The notes under the pieces are model-generated. The model made no database searches and had not been told where the DNA came from. It saw only the letters and a program-made list of their open reading frames with translations. Of a stretch of 46,789 bases of DNA, positions 25,799 through 35,124 are shown piece by piece; position 1 is the stretch's first letter; each line of letters opens with the position of its first letter. The stretch spans positions 1 to 46,789 of the forward strand of contig DASXUN010000018.1 of the NCBI GenBank assembly GCA_036504815.1, read 5' to 3'. The translations under genes and the position numbers were made by a program. This stretch comes from Gemmatimonadaceae bacterium. GTDB lineage: Bacteria; Gemmatimonadota; Gemmatimonadetes; Gemmatimonadales; Gemmatimonadaceae.

Positions 25799-26512
25799 AT
25801 GTCCCCCGCAACGTCCGGTCAATTCGGTCCGCCGAAGCCGACCCCCGCCTCGCTCGGCTGGGTCGCCATCCTGTTCTTCGTCTTCGCGCAGGTCTACTCG
25901 GTCCTCACGTCCCCGGCGGACGCGATGATGGGCCACCTGCAGAAGATGATGTACGTGCACGTCCCCGCGGCCTGGGTCACCTTCGCCGCCTTCGCCGTCG
26001 TCCTCATGGCCTCGGTCCTGTACCTGTGGAAGGACGACGAGCGCGCCGACCTGCTGGCGGCCTCGTCCGCGGAGGTCGGCTCGCTGTTCTGCGGCCTCAC
26101 GCTCGTGCTCGGCATGCTCTGGGGGCGGCCGACGTGGGGGGTCTGGTGGTCGTGGGACGCGCGACTGACCAGCACGCTCGTGCTCTTCCTCATTTTCGTG
26201 GGGTATCTGGCCCTGCGGTCATTCGTCGAGGATCCGCAGCGGCGTGGGCAGTGGAGCGCCGCCGTCGGGATCCTCGGTGCCATCAACGTGCCGATCGTCT
26301 GGATGTCGGTGCGGTGGTGGCGGACGCTGCACCAGATCCAGAGCAATCCGCGCGGCCTGTCCCCGGAGTACCTCCGTGGGCTGCTGCTCAACGTGGCGGC
26401 GTTCACGCTGCTCGTGATCTGGTTCATCTGGCGCCGGTACGAGGCGGCGCGCTACGAGCGCGCGGCGGAACATGCGGCGCAGGCGGCGGCGCTGGGAGGC
26501 AACAATGGTTAA
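25799..26512 (+). CDS. ccmC: Haem exporter/ligation protein CcmC
   Basis: A 237-residue, six-helix membrane protein. It has the tryptophan-rich haem-handling motif WGRPTWGVWWSWDARLTS on a periplasmic loop and the two axial histidines in MYVHVPAAW and WWRTLHQIQ. CcmC attaches haem to CcmE. It overlaps the ccmD-like gene by 8 bp. Confidence 0.95.
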   Translation: MSPATSGQFGPPKPTPASLGWVAILFFVFAQVYSVLTSPADAMMGHLQKMMYVHVPAAWVTFAAFAVVLMASVLYLWKDDERADLLAASSAEVGSLFCGLTLVLGMLWGRPTWGVWWSWDARLTSTLVLFLIFVGYLALRSFVEDPQRRGQWSAAVGILGAINVPIVWMSVRWWRTLHQIQSNPRGLSPEYLRGLLLNVAAFTLLVIWFIWRRYEAARYERAAEHAAQAAALGGNNG

Positions 26513-26663
26513 CGGACTGGAGGACGGCGGCATCGGGTACGTGGTGGCGTCGTACGTCATCACGTGGGTGGTGCTCGGGGTCATGCTGGTGCGGCTGGCC
26601 GGTGCGGCGCGCCGGGCCCGGGCAGAGTACGATCAGGCGGCCAAGGGAGAGTTCAGGACATGA
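26505..26663 (+). CDS. ccmD: CcmD-like small membrane protein
   Basis: A 52-residue protein with one membrane helix (GYVVASYVITWVVLGVMLVRLA) and a basic, alanine/arginine-rich cytoplasmic tail (RRARAEYDQAA). Sequence conservation in CcmD is low; the call rests on size, topology, the helix followed by arginines, and position between ccmC and ccmE. CcmD holds CcmE in the CcmABC complex. Start ATG 26505 overlaps the ccmC end; the stop overlaps the ccmE ATG (ATGA). Confidence 0.8.
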   Translation: MVNGLEDGGIGYVVASYVITWVVLGVMLVRLAGAARRARAEYDQAAKGEFRT

Positions 26664-27112
26664 CGACGAAACGGACCAAGTGGGGCGCGCTGGCTGCGGT
26701 CGGCGTGCTCGTGATTGCCTTCGGCTGGCTGATCTACGGCGGCCTCGACAGCAACGTGGTGTACTTCCTCACCCCCAAGGAACTGCTGGCGAAGGGGGCG
26801 GATGGGTATGACAAGCCGATCCGGCTGGGCGGGCAGGTGAAACCCGGATCGGTCATCTGGGACGAGAAGGCGCTCGACCTGCGCTTTGCCGTCACGGACG
26901 GCACGGGCGAGGTGGTGGTGCACTCCAAGGGCGCGCCGCCGAACATGTTCAAGGACGGCCAGGGCGTGGTGGTGGAGGGACGCTACGGCAAGGACGGCGT
27001 CTTCAAGAGCACCAGCCTGATGGTGAAGCATTCCAATGAGTACAAGGCGCCGACGAAGGGCGAACGCCCGTCGGAGATGTACAAGTCCCTCATGAAGAGC
27101 ACCGGGACATGA
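26660..27112 (+). CDS. ccmE: Haem chaperone CcmE
   Basis: A 150-residue protein with an N-terminal anchor (GALAAVGVLVIAFGWLIYGGL) and an OB-fold periplasmic domain. VRLGGQVKPGSVIWDEK-like sequence (here IRLGGQVKPGSV), FAVTDGTGEVVV and the haem site VKHSNEY with His124, in the HxxxY form, identify it. CcmE carries haem covalently from CcmC to CcmF. It overlaps both neighbours by four bases (ATGA). Confidence 0.95.
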   Translation: MTTKRTKWGALAAVGVLVIAFGWLIYGGLDSNVVYFLTPKELLAKGADGYDKPIRLGGQVKPGSVIWDEKALDLRFAVTDGTGEVVVHSKGAPPNMFKDGQGVVVEGRYGKDGVFKSTSLMVKHSNEYKAPTKGERPSEMYKSLMKSTGT

Positions 27113-29103
27113 CCCGACTGTTAGCCTACGACGCCATCCTGGTCGCCCTCGCCGTCACGGCGCTGGGGGCGCTCTTCGGCCCGATCGCCGTCCGGCGCGG
27201 ACGCCGTGACTGGCTGATGTACCTGTACGCCGCGGTCTACACCAACTTCGTGCTCGTCACGGTGTCGACGCTGGCGCTGGTGTACGGCCTGGTCTCGCAC
27301 GACTTCAGCATCTCGTACGTCGCGCAGGTGGGCAGCCGCGCGACGCCGACGTTCTACACGATCATCTCGCTGTGGGGCGCGCTCGAGGGCTCGATCGTCT
27401 TCTGGGCCTGGGTGCTCGCGATGTACGCGGCCGCCGTCGTCTGGTTCAACCGGAAGCGCGAGGGGAACCTCGTGCCGTACGCGGCGATGACGCTTCTGGT
27501 GGTGGCGCTCTTCTTCCACGTCCTGCTGATCGGGCCGGCCAATCCGTTCCAGCCGGTCTTCCCGGTGCCGTTCGACGGCCCGGGGCCGAATCCGCTGCTG
27601 CAGAACCACATCCTGATGGGCGTGCATCCGCCGCTCCTCTACCTGGGCTACGTCGGGCTCACGGTGCCGTTCGCCTTCGCCGTGGGCGCGATGCTCAGCG
27701 GCGAGGTGGCGAGCGACGACTGGATCCGCCTGACGCGCCGCTGGACGATCACCGCCTGGGGCTTCCTCACCGCCGCGATCATCGCCGGCATGTGGTGGTC
27801 GTACGAAGTGCTGGGCTGGGGCGGCTACTGGGCGTGGGATCCGGTCGAGAATGCGTCGTTCATTCCCTGGCTGACGGCCACGGCCTACCTGCACTCGGTG
27901 ATGGTGCAGGAGCGGCGCGGGATGCTGAAGCTGTGGAACCTGAACCTGATGGTCGGCACCTTCGTGCTGACGATCCTCGGCACGTTCCTCACGCGCTCCG
28001 GGATCATCTCGTCGGTGCACGCCTTCACGCAGGGCACCATCGGCTACTACTTCCTCGGCTTCATCGCGCTGGTGCTGGTCGCCACGCTCTTCCTGGTGGC
28101 GGGCAACAGCGACAAGCTGGCGTCCGACGGCAAGCTCGACGCGCCGCTGTCGCGCGAGACGGTCTTCCTGCTGCAGAACCTGCTCTTCACGACGTTCATG
28201 TTCACGGTGCTCATCGGCACGCTCTTTCCGCTGGTCGCCGAGGCGGCGCGCGGCGTGAAGGTGAGCGTGGGAACGCCGTTCTTCAACCGCATGAGCATCC
28301 CGCTGATGGTGGCGCTCCTCTTCCTGATGGGCGTCGGCCCGGCGCTGCCGTGGCGGAAGGCGGCGGGGCCGGAGCTGAAGGCGAAGCTCGTCCCGGGCGT
28401 GATCCTCGGGCTGGTGCTCGCCATCGTGGCAATCGTCGCCGGGGCGCGCAACGTCTACTCCATTCTCGCCTTCTCGTTCGCCGGCTTCGCGCTGGGCGTC
28501 AACGTCGAGGAGTTCGTGCGCGGAGCCAACGCCCGCGTGAAAGCGCACGGGGAATCGTGGCCCATCGCGCTGTCGCACCTGGTGGGCGGCAATCGCCGGC
28601 GCTACGGCGGCTACATCGCCCACATCGGCGTGGTGCTCGTCGCGTTCGGCGTGACCGCCTCGTCGACGTTCCGCACGGAGCAGGAAGCGACGCTGAAGCC
28701 GGGTGAGACGGTGACGGTGGCCGGCCACACGGTGCGCTTCAAGAACGCGTGGGGGCGGGAGGAGAAGCAGCGCCAGGTGATCGGCGCGACCATGGAGCTG
28801 ATGGACGGCAACCGCGTGGTCTCCACCGCCGAGCCGCGGATGAACTACTATCCGACGTCGCAGCAGCCGGTGCCGACGCCGGACGTGCGCAGCATGCTGT
28901 CGGGCGACCTCTACTTCAACCTGATGGCCTTCAAGCAGGACGGGTCGAACGTCACTGTGAAGGTGATCTGGGAGCCGCTCGTGCCCTGGATCTGGTTTGG
29001 CGGGTTCGTGCTCTGTCTCGGCGCCGTCGTCGGGATCCTGCCGCAGCGCCAGAAAATGGCGGCGGCGGTACCGGCCGTGGCGCTGGCGGAGGCCGCGCCG
29101 TGA
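27109..29103 (+). CDS. ccmF: Cytochrome c haem lyase CcmF
   Basis: A 664-residue membrane protein with about 14-15 helices. It carries the WWD-type motif WGGYWAWDPVENASFIPWL, conserved periplasmic histidines (MGVHPPLLYLGY and VHAFTQG), and a large periplasmic domain between about residues 505 and 635 (TVRFKNAWGREEKQRQVIGATMEL). CcmF joins haem from CcmE to reduced apocytochrome cysteines. Length is full for the family. Overlaps ccmE (ATGA) and ccmG (GTGA). Confidence 0.96.
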   Translation: MTRLLAYDAILVALAVTALGALFGPIAVRRGRRDWLMYLYAAVYTNFVLVTVSTLALVYGLVSHDFSISYVAQVGSRATPTFYTIISLWGALEGSIVFWAWVLAMYAAAVVWFNRKREGNLVPYAAMTLLVVALFFHVLLIGPANPFQPVFPVPFDGPGPNPLLQNHILMGVHPPLLYLGYVGLTVPFAFAVGAMLSGEVASDDWIRLTRRWTITAWGFLTAAIIAGMWWSYEVLGWGGYWAWDPVENASFIPWLTATAYLHSVMVQERRGMLKLWNLNLMVGTFVLTILGTFLTRSGIISSVHAFTQGTIGYYFLGFIALVLVATLFLVAGNSDKLASDGKLDAPLSRETVFLLQNLLFTTFMFTVLIGTLFPLVAEAARGVKVSVGTPFFNRMSIPLMVALLFLMGVGPALPWRKAAGPELKAKLVPGVILGLVLAIVAIVAGARNVYSILAFSFAGFALGVNVEEFVRGANARVKAHGESWPIALSHLVGGNRRRYGGYIAHIGVVLVAFGVTASSTFRTEQEATLKPGETVTVAGHTVRFKNAWGREEKQRQVIGATMELMDGNRVVSTAEPRMNYYPTSQQPVPTPDVRSMLSGDLYFNLMAFKQDGSNVTVKVIWEPLVPWIWFGGFVLCLGAVVGILPQRQKMAAAVPAVALAEAAP

Positions 29104-29726
29104 ACTGGAAGCGCGCCTCGATTGCCGCGGCCACGGCCGCGCCCGTGATCGCGCTCTTCGCGTGGGGACTGACGCGCGATCCGAACAACATTCCCTCGCC
29201 CCTGCCGGGGCGCGAGGCGCCGCAGTTCGCGCTGCAGGTCTTTGCGCCGGGGCAGGGGGACCTGCATCGCCCGATCGGCGACACCGTGCGCCTCGCCGAC
29301 CTGCGCGGCAAGGTGGTGGTGCTGAATTTCTGGGCGTCGTGGTGCCTCGCCTGCCGTGACGAGCACGCCGCGCTTTCCGAAGTGGCGCAGACGTACGCGG
29401 GCCAGCCGGTGCAGTTCCTCGGCGTGCTCTACAACGACGTGCCCGACAAGGGCACGGCCTGGATTGCCGAGATGGGCGGGCAGTCGTATCCGTCAGTGGA
29501 CGATCCGGGCGCGCGCGTGGCCATCGATTACGGCCTCTATGGCGTGCCGGAGACGTTCTTCCTCGACGCCAGCGGACGCGTGGCGTACAAGCACACGGGG
29601 CCGGTGACGCCCGGCGTCGTGCGCCTGAAGGTGGACTCACTGATGGCCGCGGCGCGGCAGGCGGCGCCCGCGGCACCCGCGGGAGCCGGTGTCGCTCCCG
29701 CTCCCACGCCGGAGAGCGGCAAATGA
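29100..29726 (+). CDS. ccmG: Thioredoxin-like reductase CcmG/ResA/DsbE
   Basis: A 208-residue protein read from GTG 29100. It has a signal anchor (RASIAAATAAPVIALFAWGL) and a periplasmic thioredoxin fold with VVLNFWASWCLACRDEHAAL and a cis-proline in YGVPETFFL. It keeps apocytochrome CxxCH cysteines reduced. The active site is CLAC, whereas CcmG/ResA proteins usually have C(E/V)PC with a proline; this should alter redox potential. The C-terminus has a 25-residue Ala/Pro tail. Overlaps ccmF and ccmH by four bases. Confidence 0.92.
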   Translation: MNWKRASIAAATAAPVIALFAWGLTRDPNNIPSPLPGREAPQFALQVFAPGQGDLHRPIGDTVRLADLRGKVVVLNFWASWCLACRDEHAALSEVAQTYAGQPVQFLGVLYNDVPDKGTAWIAEMGGQSYPSVDDPGARVAIDYGLYGVPETFFLDASGRVAYKHTGPVTPGVVRLKVDSLMAAARQAAPAAPAGAGVAPAPTPESGK

Positions 29727-30253
29727 TCTACTCCCGAATCCTCGCCCGGCTGCTCGTTGGCGTGACGGCGGCGGTATCGCTCGCGGGCGGCACGCTCGTC
29801 GCCCAGGCGCCGGCCCTGCCGGCCGCGCCGCAGAACGCGCCGCAGGACAGCGGCGCCCTGCGCGTGCAGGTGCAGGGCACGCTGACCGACGCGCAGAAGA
29901 ACGACAAGTCGCTCGAAGCCGCCACCAAGTCGGTGGCCTCGGAACTCCGCTGCCCCGTCTGTCAGGGCGTGTCCATCCAGGACTCGCCGTCCGAACTGGC
30001 GCAGCAGATGCGCACCGTGGTCAAGGAGCAGCTCGCCGCGGGCAAGTCCTCGGATCAGGTCAAGGACTACTTCATCTCCAAGTACGGCGAGTGGATCCTG
30101 CTCGAACCCAAGGCGTCCGGCTTCAACCTGCTGGTCTACCTGCTGCCGGCGTTTCTCGTGCTCGGCGGCGCGGTCTTCCTTGTCTTCCTCGTGAAGAAGT
30201 GGACGTCGGCCGCGCCGGCCGCGGCAGCGCCGAGTGCGCTTGACGACGAGTAG
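29723..30253 (+). CDS. ccmH: Cytochrome c maturation thiol protein CcmH/CcmL
   Basis: A 176-residue protein with a signal peptide (LARLLVGVTAAVSLAGGTLVAQA), the redox motif VASELRCPVCQGVSIQDSPSELAQQMR and a C-terminal membrane anchor (LLVYLLPAFLVLGGAVFLVFLV). This is the short CcmH (CcmL) type, which reduces apocytochrome with CcmG. An insertion of about 35 residues separates signal peptide and CcmH domain. No CcmI/TPR gene follows; the next gene is convergent, so CcmI is missing from this operon. Confidence 0.93.
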   Translation: MIYSRILARLLVGVTAAVSLAGGTLVAQAPALPAAPQNAPQDSGALRVQVQGTLTDAQKNDKSLEAATKSVASELRCPVCQGVSIQDSPSELAQQMRTVVKEQLAAGKSSDQVKDYFISKYGEWILLEPKASGFNLLVYLLPAFLVLGGAVFLVFLVKKWTSAAPAAAAPSALDDE

Positions 30254-30326
30254 GACGGTCCGCTAGAAGCGTCTGCCGGGTGCGGTTGATCGGGCCGCGC
30301 AGGCGTGCCACCGCGCCGGCGGCGTC

Positions 30327-31760
30327 TCAGGCGTCGCCTCGCGCGGGGAACTCGAGGGTGACCGTGGTACCGACGCCGAATTCGCTTTCGACCTTGGCCT
30401 CTCCGCCATGCAGCCGCATGATGGAGCGCACGATCGCGAGCCCAAGGCCGGAGCCGGGGCGGTCGGTTGCGCCGTCATCGGCGCGATAGAATCGGTCGAA
30501 GAGTTGAGGCAGATGTTCCGGCCGTATACCGCACCCGTTGTCGCGGACGGTCACGGTGGCGCCGCCGCCCGAACGTTGCTGCGCATTCAGGACCACCGTC
30601 CCACCCGGAGGCGTGTGCTTCAACGCGTTGGCCAGCAGGTTGCTGACGGCGCGTCGCACGAGCATCGGGTCGCCCGTGATCGTGGCGTCTCCATCACAGC
30701 GCGTCCGCACGTCGCGTTCCGCCGCGAGCGCCTCGTAGAAATCCTGTACGGCCACGAGTTCCCGCCGGATGGGGAACGAGGTGGAGTCGATCGCCTGCCG
30801 GGGATCCTCGCTGCGGGCGATGAACAAGAGCCCGTCGATCAACCGGGAGAGCCGCTCAAGTTCTTCGAGGCTCGAGCCGAGCGATTGCTGGTACTCCTCG
30901 GCCGTCCGAGGGCGGGCGAGGGTAACCTCGGCGTTGCCCCGCAGGTTGTTGATCGGGTTCCTGAGCTCATGCGCGAGGTCCGCGGCGAATTGCGACAGGC
31001 GGTTGAATGCTTCGCCAAGGCGCGCCAGCATCTCGTCGAAGTCGTTTGCGAGTCCCTGTAGTTCCGTCGGCCAGGGACGCGACGAGAGCGGCTGCAGGTC
31101 GAGACGGCTGGCGGTAATGGCGCGCACCCGGCCGGCGATGTCGTAGACTGGACGGACGGCCATGCGCGACACGAGCAGGCTGGCGAGCGCCGAGAGGATG
31201 ACGCCGGCGCCGAGTACGACCGCCAGCAGCCAGGCGTAGCGGCGCAGCACGCCCTCGGTGCGTTCGATGTCGAGGGCCACCTGCAGGCGCACCGGTCCCG
31301 TGCCGTCCACGCCGTCGGCGAGTCGCGACGCCAGCAGGTACCGGTCATCCGCGCTCGGCGCGCATTCAGCGCAGTTCGATGTCGCGGCGCCCTGTGCTGC
31401 GTGCGCGGGGAACGCCGTAACGGACAGTGCGGGCGGCATGCCGGTTGTCTCGATGATCACGCGGCCAGACGGTTCGAGGATCCGCAGGTAGTACCGCAGC
31501 GGCCCCTCGTCGCCTGCCTCGTGCTGGATCTCACTCGCAATTGCCTCCGAGCCCAGCGGGAACGACGAGACGAGATGGGCGAGCACGGTGAGCTTGCTAG
31601 CGACGAGTTTGGCGTCCTGCTGCCGCAGTTCGCGGGCGAGACCCCAGTAGAGAATGCTGCCCGCGGCCGTCAGCAGCGCCAGGGTCTTCAATGCGTGAAC
31701 GTGCGACAGGCGGCCCGCAATGGACCACGGTCGGCTGGACCGCTGCGGCGTCTCAGGCAT
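30327..31760 (-). CDS. Heavy-metal-type sensor histidine kinase (CusS/CopS-like)
   Basis: A 477-residue inner-membrane kinase. Two membrane segments (about residues 25-42 and 172-195) enclose a periplasmic sensor of about 130 residues. A HAMP domain follows, then the H-box [19 protein letters not shown] with His264, the N-box [14 protein letters not shown], and G-boxes [22 protein letters not shown] and [12 protein letters not shown]. The form matches CusS/CopS/CzcS kinases. The sensor contains a Cys-Ala-Glu-Cys pair (Cys130/Cys133), a plausible metal or redox site. The start at 31760 overlaps the regulator stop by 8 bp, so it is coupled to it. With mtrAB upstream on the same strand, it probably controls that locus (inference). 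Confidence 0.9.
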   Translation of the reverse strand: MPETPQRSSRPWSIAGRLSHVHALKTLALLTAAGSILYWGLARELRQQDAKLVASKLTVLAHLVSSFPLGSEAIASEIQHEAGDEGPLRYYLRILEPSGRVIIETTGMPPALSVTAFPAHAAQGAATSNCAECAPSADDRYLLASRLADGVDGTGPVRLQVALDIERTEGVLRRYAWLLAVVLGAGVILSALASLLVSRMAVRPVYDIAGRVRAITASRLDLQPLSSRPWPTELQGLANDFDEMLARLGEAFNRLSQFAADLAHELRNPINNLRGNAEVTLARPRTAEEYQQSLGSSLEELERLSRLIDGLLFIARSEDPRQAIDSTSFPIRRELVAVQDFYEALAAERDVRTRCDGDATITGDPMLVRRAVSNLLANALKHTPPGGTVVLNAQQRSGGGATVTVRDNGCGIRPEHLPQLFDRFYRADDGATDRPGSGLGLAIVRSIMRLHGGEAKVESEFGVGTTVTLEFPARGDA

Positions 31761-32424
31761 GCTCGAGAACGTAACCAACTCCGCGTACCGTCCGGATGAG
31801 CTTCGTGGTGAACGGGTCGTCCACCTTCGCCCGGAGCCGACGGATGGCGACGTCCACCACATTGGTATCGCTGTCGAAGTGCATCTCCCAGACCAGTTCC
31901 GAGATCAACGTGCGCGACAGGACCTCGCCGCGCCGGCGCACAAGCAACGACAGCAGCGCGAACTCCTTGGGGGTCAGGTCTAGGCGCTGCCCGCCGCGCG
32001 TGGCGCGATGGCGAGTGACGTCGAGTTCGAGATCGTCGACGGTCAGCACGTCCGGCTGGCGGGCCGGGCCGCGCCGCAGGATCGAGCGAACGCGCGCCAG
32101 GAGTTCGGAGAAGGCAAACGGCTTCACCAGATAATCGTCGGCCCCTTCCTCGAGACCTCGCACCCGGTCGCTCACGGCGTCGCGCGCGGTCAGGAAGAGC
32201 ACAGGCGTCTGGCGTCCGGCGCGCCGCAAGGAGGCGAGCACCGACCAGCCATCGCGACGCGGCAATCCGATATCGAGCACGATGAGGTCGTACGTCTCTT
32301 CGAGCGCCAGGTGCAAGCCGTCGTCGCCGTTGAGCGCCACGTCCACCACGAATCCTGATTCCGACAGGCCGCGATGCAGGTAGTCGGCAGCCTTGCGCTC
32401 GTCCTCAACGATCAGAATTCGCAT
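31753..32424 (-). CDS. OmpR-family response regulator (CusR/CopR-like)
   Basis: A 223-residue regulator. The receiver (1-120) has the acidic pair E7-D8, phosphoacceptor Asp51 in [12 protein letters not shown], Thr in FLTARD and Lys in DYLVKPF. The winged-helix effector (about 125-222) has [54 protein letters not shown] and the end [11 protein letters not shown]. The [25 protein letters not shown] region is characteristic of heavy-metal regulators such as CusR and CopR. It lies 222 bp after the MtrB-like gene on the same strand and overlaps the kinase gene. A possible target site is described at 36265-36280. Confidence 0.92.
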   Translation of the reverse strand: MRILIVEDERKAADYLHRGLSESGFVVDVALNGDDGLHLALEETYDLIVLDIGLPRRDGWSVLASLRRAGRQTPVLFLTARDAVSDRVRGLEEGADDYLVKPFAFSELLARVRSILRRGPARQPDVLTVDDLELDVTRHRATRGGQRLDLTPKEFALLSLLVRRRGEVLSRTLISELVWEMHFDSDTNVVDVAIRRLRAKVDDPFTTKLIRTVRGVGYVLEHA

Positions 32425-32646
32425 GGCGGAGAGTCGCGATCAGCGTGAAAGTGCGGCGCGCCAGGCGGGACAGCGCCGGTGGAGCGTTCGAAGGAGCCGG
32501 AAACAACGAGCGGCCAGCCAGGCGCAGGAGGGGACGCCAGCCAGCCGCACGCTGCCCATGCCAATCTAGCGGTCCTTCAAAGCTCCGGGTACGCGGCGGG
32601 GGTGTCGATGCGGCCCGCGTCCCGGGGCTTGAGGGGGTGTGTCGAC

Positions 32647-35112
32647 CTACCTGGTCCCGCCGAATCCGTACGTCAGTCCGACGTACACCGCCGTTCCATT
32701 GTACGCAGGCGCGAGATACGAACCCAGATTCGGGAGCCGGTTGCCCCACTGATGCGACCGCGACGTATCGCGCAGCAGCAAGTCGCTGCCAACGGTCTCG
32801 AACTGGGGCGTCCCGGCGCTCTGCTGCCAATCGTCCAACGTATAGCGCTCGTTGCGCAGCCCAAGCCGAGCCTGAATCCGGCCGAACAGCGGCGCGACGA
32901 GCGAGACGTCGGTCACCGTGGTGCGCTGCTGCACCGGCGTTGGCGACTGGAAGGCATACTCATTGGTCGCCGGCAGTGGGGTACCGTCGAAACTGGTGGC
33001 GCCGAATCCGCCGTACGCGAGGTCCATGTCGGCCCTGGCGGACGTGAAGTTCACCGCCACGGTGACCCGATTCGGCACCAGGGCGTACGTGCCGCCGAGC
33101 ATCATGTAGGTGTTGCGGTCCTCGAAGTTGGCGGTCCACTCGCTGGACTCGCGCGTCCATGGACCGAGCACGGCGGTATTGATCGCACTCGGGTTCATCT
33201 TGTTATTCTCGTTGAACTCGATGCCCCGCATGTCGGATGTGCCGAGGTCGTAGCCGTACGACGCATTGAGGCCCAGCCGGTCATTGGGCGCGTACGTGGC
33301 ATCGAAGGACAGCTGTTGCTGCGAGCGCTTGAGCAGGCCCAGTTGCTTGCCCGGCGTGCGCGCCTCCCGGTCCGCGACGGAGAGGCCGATCAGCGGCTGC
33401 ACCGATGTCACGTCCGAGTCGAAATCGTCGGTGCGCGTCTTGAACCGAGTGGAGAGCGACAGTGTCGAGGTCGGCGTCAGCGTGACCGAGAGATCGGCCT
33501 GGTCGCGCGTCCGGTCGGCCATCGTGTAGGCCCGCGTGTCCGGGTGGTTCTCGAACGAGAACTGGGGGTTGTTGTTGTCGTTCGCATCCGTCGGCGCGTA
33601 CCAGTAGCTCTTGCTCGCCGCCCGCCAGTTGTACTCGCCGGCGTCGCGCGTCCCGCGCTGCAGGCGCGCGCGCGCCGAGAGCCACTTCGCGGGACGGCCG
33701 TTCCAGGCCAGCCGCACGATGTTCTCGGACGTCGACTCGGCTTCGAGATGCTCGCGCCCGAAGTCCTCGCGCTCGAAGCCGACGGTGACGCTTCCCTTGA
33801 GCAGGGGCACTCGCACCGCCGTCTCGACGCCGAAATTCTGGCGATCCCACGCGAACTCCTCGTTCACTCGCTTATTCACGTACGACACCGTGCCGGTCAG
33901 GCCAGCCGCGTCCTGCGTGACGTATTGCCACTGCGCCGACGGCGTCTGATTGTCCAGGGCGTAGTGACGGGCGAAGGCTCGGAGGTTCAGGCGCGGCAGC
34001 GGGGCGATGCTGTACTCCGCCGAGAGCGCCGTGGTCTCCATCTTGCCCTGTGTACTGGCGCGCGGGAGCGTCTTGTTGGCCAGCATGTCATTTTGATAGG
34101 CATACGGCAGCAGGTCGCCGTCCTGTTCCATCGTGCCGCGTACGACGCTGGCGGTCAGCCGGCTGGCCCACGGAAGGGCAAGTCCCCCGGAGAGCGTGAC
34201 CGCCTGGTAGCTATTGTCGGGCGACAGCGGGCGGCGACCGTACACGCCAACCGCGCGGTCCCACGTGTCGAATGACGCACCCGCTGGGGCCGACGCCCAG
34301 ATATTGCGCCAGGTCAGGACATCGATCTCGTTCTCGAACTGTGACCGAAGGTATTCGGCGCGCACCTGATAGCGCGGTTTCACGATCTCCGCAGTCAGGG
34401 TGAGGTCGCCGGTCGCATAGTCCACCGGCTCCGCGAACTGGACGTTCAGCGTGCGCGGCGGACGGTCCCCGATCGGCCCGTAGCCGACCTTGCTCCCCGC
34501 CTTCTCGCGCCGAGTGTAGCCTGCCGAGAGATTGACCGACTGGATGCCACTGTACTGCAGGACGAAGGAGCCGTTCTTCGACGTCGTTCCGAGCGCAACG
34601 GGCCGAGCGTAGGCCTGCATATACGCGGCCGCGATCGCGTCGCTGGCCACCACATTGGCCGCATCCGACGCGCCGGTGCCGAGCTTCTTGAACGTGATCG
34701 CCATGGTCTGCGACACGTCGAGCGTGCCCGGCGTGGATGACGTATACGGGCTCTTCGCCGCGTGACTGAGGTCGTGCGGCAGCTCGTCCCACGTGGCCTT
34801 CAGGCGCCACACGCCGGGCTGGCCCACCGAAAGTCCCAGACTCTGGTCGCGGCGCGTCACGTCGGCTCCGGCGATGTTGAAGCTGAGTCCACTGGCCGAC
34901 TTGGTTCCGAAGTTGAACGCGAGGGGCGTGCGGCCGTCCCGGAGGTCACGATACTCCGTGAAGACGCTGGAGTTCGTACTGTTGTCCACCTGCTGGAGGC
35001 CGATCGTGATCTGCCCGCCGCTCGTAGCGGGAGCGGTCTTCGCCGCGGTCCCCTGGGGCGACGCGATCGCCGGAAGGGCCGCCAGCGTCAAGCTTGCGAT
35101 CAGTTTGCGCAT
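32647..35112 (-). CDS. mtrB: MtrB/PioB-family outer-membrane beta-barrel of a porin-cytochrome conduit
   Basis: An 821-residue protein with a signal peptide (MRKLIASLTLAALPAIASPQ) followed by alternating amphipathic strands to the end. Blocks such as GLSFNIAGADVTRRDQSLGLSVGQPGVWRLKATWDELPHDLSH, then SVNLSAGYTRREKAGSKV and LTLTPTSTLSLSTRFKTRTDDFDSDV-type strand repeats match the MtrB/PioB decahaem-associated outer-membrane family. Such barrels sheath a decahaem cytochrome so that electrons cross the outer membrane. No cysteine is seen, so the N-terminal CxxC of Shewanella MtrB is absent, as in PioB-like members. It lies 12 bp after the decahaem gene, with GGAG before the ATG. The symbol is used for the family; orthology is not proven. 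Confidence 0.88.
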   Translation of the reverse strand: MRKLIASLTLAALPAIASPQGTAAKTAPATSGGQITIGLQQVDNSTNSSVFTEYRDLRDGRTPLAFNFGTKSASGLSFNIAGADVTRRDQSLGLSVGQPGVWRLKATWDELPHDLSHAAKSPYTSSTPGTLDVSQTMAITFKKLGTGASDAANVVASDAIAAAYMQAYARPVALGTTSKNGSFVLQYSGIQSVNLSAGYTRREKAGSKVGYGPIGDRPPRTLNVQFAEPVDYATGDLTLTAEIVKPRYQVRAEYLRSQFENEIDVLTWRNIWASAPAGASFDTWDRAVGVYGRRPLSPDNSYQAVTLSGGLALPWASRLTASVVRGTMEQDGDLLPYAYQNDMLANKTLPRASTQGKMETTALSAEYSIAPLPRLNLRAFARHYALDNQTPSAQWQYVTQDAAGLTGTVSYVNKRVNEEFAWDRQNFGVETAVRVPLLKGSVTVGFEREDFGREHLEAESTSENIVRLAWNGRPAKWLSARARLQRGTRDAGEYNWRAASKSYWYAPTDANDNNNPQFSFENHPDTRAYTMADRTRDQADLSVTLTPTSTLSLSTRFKTRTDDFDSDVTSVQPLIGLSVADREARTPGKQLGLLKRSQQQLSFDATYAPNDRLGLNASYGYDLGTSDMRGIEFNENNKMNPSAINTAVLGPWTRESSEWTANFEDRNTYMMLGGTYALVPNRVTVAVNFTSARADMDLAYGGFGATSFDGTPLPATNEYAFQSPTPVQQRTTVTDVSLVAPLFGRIQARLGLRNERYTLDDWQQSAGTPQFETVGSDLLLRDTSRSHQWGNRLPNLGSYLAPAYNGTAVYVGLTYGFGGTR

Positions 35113-35124
35113 GGTAGGGTCTCC

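Noticed and set aside
32425-32646. A gene between the MtrB-like barrel and the response regulator
   Set aside because: Only short arginine-rich frames occur; no start with ribosome-binding site or domain pattern was found.
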